In this document: one piece after another, positions 56,111 to 59,496 of the stretch | Position numbering within the stretch: the stretch's first letter is position 1 | Layout: each line of letters begins with the position of its first letter | NCBI GenBank assembly: GCA_038217425.1 | Contig: JBBQPM010000017.1 | Span: 1-59,496, forward strand | Direction: 5' to 3' | Length of the DNA stretch: 59,496 nt | Source of the DNA: JAIEPT01 sp038217425 | GTDB lineage: Bacteria; Planctomycetota; Planctomycetia; Gemmatales; Gemmataceae | Notes under the pieces: model-generated | What the model was told of the DNA's origin: nothing | The model's input: only the letters and a program-made list of their open reading frames with translations | The model's database searches: none | Made by a program: the position numbers and the translations under genes

Positions 56111-56584
56111 GTGGCTGAAGGTGTCACGCACCTGTGGACGGTAGCCGATCTCACCGCGGCCTTGCTCCACGGTACTCGCTTGCCGCAAGAGCCAGTCGGC
56201 CCGCCGCCTTGGCCCGTATACCTCGATACCACTTACCGCCGACAGACCGCTGCCGAGATTCTCGGTGAACGCGCAGGGCAGTCGAGCGAATGCTTGGGGC
56301 CGCTTCTGTATGTCGCGGCGCACGACGAGGATGAAGAAGTTCGACTGCGATGTTTGGAGAAAGTCTTTGCGTCCGGCTGGACGGGTCTGGAGGGGTTCTT
56401 GGTCGCCATGACCTTCGACAGCCTAGAGAGCGTGCGGCAACTCGCCCTGGAGGGACTGGCCCTCCGAGAGTTTCCGTCGTTGGCTGCGGTCGCGGCGCGG
56501 ATGGTCGGTGATCCTGACGCCGACATCCAGGAGCAAGCTACGGCAATGCTCGCTGGGAGGTCATGGCCTCGCTGGCGCTTGTAA
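56111..56584 (+). CDS. HEAT-repeat-like cassette protein, unknown
   Basis: A 157-residue protein starting at GTG 56111 with AGGGGGAG before it. The middle and C-terminal sequence (LLYVAAHDEDEEVRLRCLEKVF, MTFDSLESVRQLALEGLALREF, VGDPDADIQEQATAMLAGR) consists of helix pairs with the D-x-x-x-x-V-R/Q-x-x-A pattern of HEAT repeats. It begins 16 bases after the R'-like box of the upstream site, as expected for an integron cassette gene. Function unknown. Confidence 0.65.
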   Translation: MAEGVTHLWTVADLTAALLHGTRLPQEPVGPPPWPVYLDTTYRRQTAAEILGERAGQSSECLGPLLYVAAHDEDEEVRLRCLEKVFASGWTGLEGFLVAMTFDSLESVRQLALEGLALREFPSLAAVAARMVGDPDADIQEQATAMLAGRSWPRWRL

Positions 56585-56754
56585 GTGCATCGCGAACCGC
56601 CTTATGGCCCTAAAAGGTTGATGGACGTTCCTTCGACGCAAACCGAATGCTGACTTTTTCCTCGTCACAATCGGTAGAGCCGCTCCGAACTGCTTGCAAG
56701 CGTACCGGTCTCTCGGCGCCGGGATGGTTCAGCATGGGCGACTCACTCACGCCT

Positions 56755-56880
56755 CTAATGACACCTAAGTGTCAATGACGAGGCGGCGCCAAACTGCCTT
56801 GCGAGAATGCGGAGGAACATGCTTCTTGCGTGCAGATCGACGCCGGCATAGTATGAGTGCGGGGCGTTGTAAAAGCGCAT
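56755..56880 (-). pseudogene. IS110-family transposase, N-terminal fragment
   Basis: A 41-residue reading frame. The first 29 residues (MRFYNAPHSYYAGVDLHARS then MFLRILA) match the start of IS110-family transposases, including the first Asp of the DEDD RuvC-like site. AAGGAG precedes the ATG. After LARQFG the sequence leaves the family and stops at 56755. The rest of the transposase is absent. Confidence 0.75.
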
Positions 56881-57044
56881 GGCAAACTCCTTGAGGATGA
56901 TGGGCCGAGCCCGACCCGCATCGTGGTTGAGGTCCTACGTCGCCCTCTGAAACTTCCACGCGGAACCCAGCCTCGGCTGCGTTCGTTGTACCCTTGAGCC
57001 GACCGGCCCATCAACCTCGGGGACATAAGAAGTATCCAGGCGCT
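56755..57044 (-). mobile_element. Internally deleted IS110-family element (copy 1)
   Basis: Contains the transposase fragment and about 164 bases of non-coding left end. The non-coding part aligns in patches with the second copy: CCCGCATCGTGGTTGA, CTGAAA...CCACG, CCTTGAGCCG, CGGCCCATC and AGTATCCA near the outer end. In IS110-type elements this region encodes the bridge RNA that specifies target and donor. The outer end at about 57040 falls inside the left L box of the following attC-like site. The left boundary before 56755 is unclear. Confidence 0.6.
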
Positions 57045-57127
57045 GCACTCCGACCGGGCCGGCATTACGGTTTTTCGCGACACCAAGTCCTTGCAGGCGG
57101 CCCGGCAAGTGAATCGTGTCGTTCGGC
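57041..57127 (+). repeat. attC-like site A (left outer part lost to IS110)
   Basis: L'' box CTGCACT (57043-57049) pairs with L' AGTGAA (57108-57113) leaving one extra base. The inner stem CCGGGCC (57054-57060) pairs with GGCCCGG (57099-57105). R' GTTCGGC is at 57121-57127. The central spacer is about 85 percent identical to that of site B. The R'' box that should precede L'' is replaced by the IS110 end. Confidence 0.6.
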
Positions 57128-57143
57128 GAAGGAGTATCGACGT

Positions 57144-57425
57144 TTGGCATGGGCGGAATACAAATTGCGATTCACGTATCCCGCTGCTGGAGCTGTCGAA
57201 GCCATGCTTCGTTCGGCGCCACTCTTCGCAGGAGTCGAGCCGACCTACTCCTCGTTTGAGTTTCGTTACCCAGAGACCACCGGAAGAATGCCGAATGCCT
57301 CTGTGCGGATTGAACCGGACGGACTGTATTTTTGTGATCACGGTGGGGCGGAGCCAATCCTACAAGAGTTGGTTCGGCGCATTACCGCGGCGTTTGGTCG
57401 CATTAGTGTTGAAGAGTTGGAGTAA
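57144..57425 (+). CDS. Small cassette protein, unknown
   Basis: A 93-residue protein. Start TTG 57144 has GGAG nine bases upstream and lies 17 bases after the R' box of site A; no ATG is available in frame near it. The sequence (YKLRFTYPAAGAVEAMLRSAPLF, SSFEFRYPE, ASVRIEPDGLYFCDHGG, ILQELVRRITAAFG) looks like a compact alpha/beta protein. It resembles immunity-type small proteins, but I cannot assign a family. Confidence 0.6.
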   Translation: MAWAEYKLRFTYPAAGAVEAMLRSAPLFAGVEPTYSSFEFRYPETTGRMPNASVRIEPDGLYFCDHGGAEPILQELVRRITAAFGRISVEELE

Positions 57426-57439
57426 TCACCAGAACGACC

Positions 57440-57538
57440 GCCGAACCAAGCGTTCCACTCCGACCGGGCCGGCATGACGGTTTTTCGCGACACCACGTTC
57501 CTTGCAACCGGCCCGGCAAGTGAAGAGTGTCGTTCGCT
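57440..57538 (+). repeat. attC-like site B (complete)
   Basis: R'' GCCGAAC (57440-57446), 6-base spacer, L'' TTCCACT (57453-57459), stem CCGGGCCGG (57464-57472), 35-base loop, stem CCGGCCCGG (57508-57516), L' AGTGAA (57519-57524), 7-base spacer, R' GTTCGCT (57532-57538). L'' has one base more than L', matching the extrahelical base of integron attC sites. The R boxes keep the AAC/GTT core but not the full GTTRRRY consensus. Confidence 0.65.
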
Positions 57539-57568
57539 GGCAGAGGGCACTCGAATGGCGGTAGCCGC

Positions 57569-58342
57569 GTGACCTACCTCGTGATCTGCACGGTGGCACT
57601 CGTCGCCTCTGGACTGACGTTCTTCTCGGGCTTCGGTCTTGGCACCTTGCTTCTGCCCGCATTCGCCTTCTTCTTCCCCATCGATCAAGCCGTGGCCCTG
57701 ACCGCCGTTGTGCATTTCCTGAACGGGCTGTTCAAGCTGGCATTGGTTGGCCGGCACGCCGACCGGGCGACCGTCCTACGCTTCGGACTGCCGGCCATTG
57801 TTGCCGCCGTGCTCGGCGCGTGGGTTCTGGTCTGGCTGGCGGGCGTCAAGCCGGTCTACTCGTATGCCGCGTTCGGACGTGAGTTGCACGTCACGCCCGT
57901 GAAGTTGGTCATCGGGCTGTTGCTGCTGGGGTTTGCCCTGATCGAGGTGGTTCCGCGTTTGCGGGACATGTCGTTCGGCCCGGCGTACATGCCGTTGGGC
58001 GGACTGCTGAGCGGGTTCTTCGGTGGCTTGTCCGGGATGCAGGGTGCGCTACGGTCGGCCTTCCTGGCTCGGGCCGGGCTCTCGAAGGAGGCGTTTGTCG
58101 CAAGCGGTGTGGTCATCGGCTGCCTGATCGATTTTTCGCGTCTGGGGGTGTACTCAACCTCCATCGCCGACGTGGGTGCGCGGCTCGACTACGCCCTCCT
58201 TACCGCCGCCGTGCTGTCGGCATTTGCCGGGGCCGCCCTGGGCAATCGTTACCTGAAAAAGCTCACGATGGTCGGCATCCAGCGAATCGTCGCCGCGATG
58301 TTATTCCTCGTTGCGGTGGGGCTGATTAGCGGCGTGCTGTAA
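57569..58342 (+). CDS. TSUP-family (TauE/SafE) membrane transporter
   Basis: A 257-residue integral membrane protein with about eight hydrophobic segments, including TYLVICTVALVASGLTFFSGFGLG, LTAVVHFLNGLFKLALV and LLSGFFGGLSGMQGAL. The glycine-rich SGFGLG and GGLSGMQG repeats are typical of sulfite/organosulfonate exporters of the TauE/SafE family. The substrate is unknown. Start GTG 57569 is one choice; GTG 57527 lies inside site B. As a cassette gene it is unusually large and hydrophobic. Confidence 0.85.
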   Translation: MTYLVICTVALVASGLTFFSGFGLGTLLLPAFAFFFPIDQAVALTAVVHFLNGLFKLALVGRHADRATVLRFGLPAIVAAVLGAWVLVWLAGVKPVYSYAAFGRELHVTPVKLVIGLLLLGFALIEVVPRLRDMSFGPAYMPLGGLLSGFFGGLSGMQGALRSAFLARAGLSKEAFVASGVVIGCLIDFSRLGVYSTSIADVGARLDYALLTAAVLSAFAGAALGNRYLKKLTMVGIQRIVAAMLFLVAVGLISGVL

Positions 58343-58363
58343 CCTCCATCCGGGTGCAAATCG

Positions 58364-58381
58364 GCCGAACCCATTTATTGC
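58364..58381 (+). repeat. Left part of attC-like site C, split by IS110
   Basis: R'' GCCGAAC (58364-58370), 6-base spacer, then ATTGC (58377-58381), the beginning of an L'' box. The continuation of this box, GTTGCACCT, appears at 58718-58726, after the IS110 remnant. TTGC at both junctions may be the target core. Confidence 0.55.
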
Positions 58382-58720
58382 CTCCCTCGTCGAGAGGCGC
58401 ACCGCGGAATGTTGAAGAATTCGACTAATTTCTTCGTTGCCCATGTTGCCTTCAGGCGCCGATCTGATCGCGAATGCAGAGATACATTGATCTCGCATGA
58501 AGGTCGATGCCGCAGTAGAATTTGTGGGGTTGGTTGTAGAATCTCATCGTCATTGCCTCCGCTTGGACGGCGCCGGGCTCGATCCCGCATCGTGGTTGAA
58601 GCGTACGCTCGCTACTGAAAATCCCACGACCAGGCCAAAGCCTTACGGGCCTTGAGCCGTATACCCACTGGGACAAGCCCGGCCCATCCCAGGGGAGGCA
58701 ATGATGAGTATCCAAAAGTT
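58382..58720 (-). mobile_element. Internally deleted IS110-family element (copy 2)
   Basis: About 340 bases inserted in the L'' box of site C. Minus-strand order: non-coding left end (58548-58720), first 31 codons of the transposase, then about 70 bases to the other junction. The left end aligns in patches with copy 1 and would hold the bridge RNA. At least about 1 kb of transposase is missing. Confidence 0.65.
58452..58547 (-). pseudogene. IS110-family transposase, N-terminal fragment
   Basis: A 31-residue frame: MRFYNQPHKFYCGIDLHARS then MYLCIRDQIGA, the IS110 start with the catalytic Asp. GGAGG lies upstream of ATG 58547. It ends after about the same number of family residues as the copy at 56755-56880, but the two differ at several positions, so they are not recent duplicates. 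Confidence 0.78.
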
Positions 58721-58801
58721 GCACCTGACTGCGGCGGCATCACGTGAAATCAGGGTTCAAAGTCTCACCAGCCGCCGCAGCAGGTGAACTTGGCGTTCGG
58801 C
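58718..58801 (+). repeat. Right part of attC-like site C
   Basis: L'' GTTGCACCT (58718-58726), stem CTGCGGCGG (58729-58737), loop, stem CCGCCGCAG (58772-58780), L' AGGTGAAC (58782-58789), 5-base spacer, R' GTTCGGC (58795-58801). L'' has one extra G (58721) relative to L', as in integron attC sites. The 5-base spacer and box order are canonical. The next gene begins 16 bases later. Confidence 0.68.
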
Positions 58802-58816
58802 AGTAAAGGCGATCCG

Positions 58817-59335
58817 ATGGTTGCCTCGTTCAACATCGTCGCGTCCAGGAAGTTTACGCCAGACGATTTTGCTACTCTCCTTGTCGATTTGCTTCCGTGT
58901 GGCGTCCGAATTCACGTTCGATCAGACATCGCCGACGTGCCCGACATGCCCGTAGCATTTTGGGCTATTGTCTACCCAACCAATGACACAGAATGGCCAT
59001 CTCTCGTAAATGTTTGGGCATGCCGCGAAGAATGTGGGTTGGGGCCATATCCGGATCTTCGGATCGCCGATTATCTCTGGAAGCGATTCGGAGCTAACTC
59101 ACTGTGCGGCACTTACCCATTCGCGGGCGATTTGGACCCACACGATCCGTATTGGTCGCTCGCCTGTATAGGTGGTCAATGGCATTTGGCCAGCACATTC
59201 GGGACACGCTTCATGGGTCCTTACACTGATGGAGTACACGAATTTCCTGGAAGCGATTCGGTTCGATTGGTTCGCCCCTTGATGATCCCAGAAAGGGGAG
59301 AGGGAGGACGGGCAGGTTTATTTCCAAAAAACTGA
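58817..59335 (+). CDS. Cassette protein, unknown
   Basis: A 172-residue protein starting at ATG 58817, 15 bases after the R' box of site C. The composition is less GC-rich than the rest of the window, consistent with recent acquisition. Visible blocks are FNIVASRKFTPDDFATLLVD, VAFWAIVYPTNDTEWPSL, IADYLWKRFGANSLCGTYPF and WSLACIGGQWHLASTFGTRF. It looks like a small globular cytoplasmic protein with many aromatic residues. No family recognised. Confidence 0.6.
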   Translation: MVASFNIVASRKFTPDDFATLLVDLLPCGVRIHVRSDIADVPDMPVAFWAIVYPTNDTEWPSLVNVWACREECGLGPYPDLRIADYLWKRFGANSLCGTYPFAGDLDPHDPYWSLACIGGQWHLASTFGTRFMGPYTDGVHEFPGSDSVRLVRPLMIPERGEGGRAGLFPKN

Positions 59336-59405
59336 GCCTCGATAAACATGCCTGTCCCAATCCTGTTCGGCACGACGATTGCTCTCGGCTGAAATTTGCA
59401 AGGAG

Positions 59406-59496
59406 TCACTTCGGGTTTGGGAATTGTTTGCGCCGAGGCGGGACGCGAACGCGCTCGGCGGCGACGGGGAATTTCAGACCGCGCAGCGTGAAGCGG
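59406..59496 (-). CDS. Possible C-terminal end of a gene leaving the window
   Basis: A minus-strand frame enters from beyond 59496 and stops at 59406 (TGA). The 29 residues, RFTLRGLKFPVAAERVRV then PPRRKQFPNPK, have GC-rich codon use like the main chromosome. Too short to identify; it may mark the end of the cassette region. Confidence 0.35.
   Translation of the reverse strand, partial: RFTLRGLKFPVAAERVRVPPRRKQFPNPK

Overview
The window looks like a chromosomal segment of a GC-rich planctomycete (Gemmata/Pirellula-type). Several gene families typical of that phylum occur together: a cysteine-rich YTV-repeat cell-wall protein, DUF1549/DUF1553 and DUF1501 proteins, a TIGR03067-like secreted protein, a FG-GAP/UnbV protein, a Gfo/Idh/MocA oxidoreductase with a Tat leader, a ceramidase-like NEUT protein and a ThiS-ThiG fusion. 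This taxonomic reading is inferred from protein families only.

Positions 1-25400 are mostly housekeeping genes: dnaG, a NagB/PIG-L fusion, thiSG, an EF-G paralogue, two small toxin-antitoxin pairs flanking a membrane/WD40 protein, thiL, pyrF-rlmI, carA, and a run of small secreted or membrane proteins. Positions 25400-34540 carry the DUF1501 protein, which has an in-frame stop at codon 3, a coiled-coil membrane protein, the YTV protein and a FG-GAP/Rieske/cytochrome c operon. Positions 34541-38750 hold a PAS/GAF histidine kinase divergent from an HATPase-PilZ-PilZ protein. Positions 38729-48653 hold an epimerase/DUF4239/nadB operon, gdhA with a DUF2887 protein, rarD, a 5-formyl-THF cyclo-ligase, nadD, a hydrolase-like lipoprotein with altered catalytic residues, and a methyltransferase. 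Positions 48835-55839 hold a short-chain dehydrogenase, a four-gene operon (TsaC-like/LMW phosphatase fusion, rpiB, PQQ-type propeller protein, SASA esterase), an SRPBCC protein and trpS.

Intergenic space carries at least nine families of long near-perfect palindromes, placed mostly just after stop codons or between convergent genes. In three unrelated genes the palindrome itself supplies the last codons and the stop.

The most unusual part is 55990-59496, after trpS. Small unrelated ORFs, all on the plus strand, are separated by long imperfect palindromes with the layout of integron attC sites: outer AAC/GTT boxes, inner L boxes with one extra base on the left arm, and a variable central stem. 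Two of these sites are split inside the left L box by internally deleted IS110-family elements, each retaining a left end and about 30-40 transposase codons. I read this as a gene-cassette array targeted by IS1111-attC-like elements. No integrase lies in the window.
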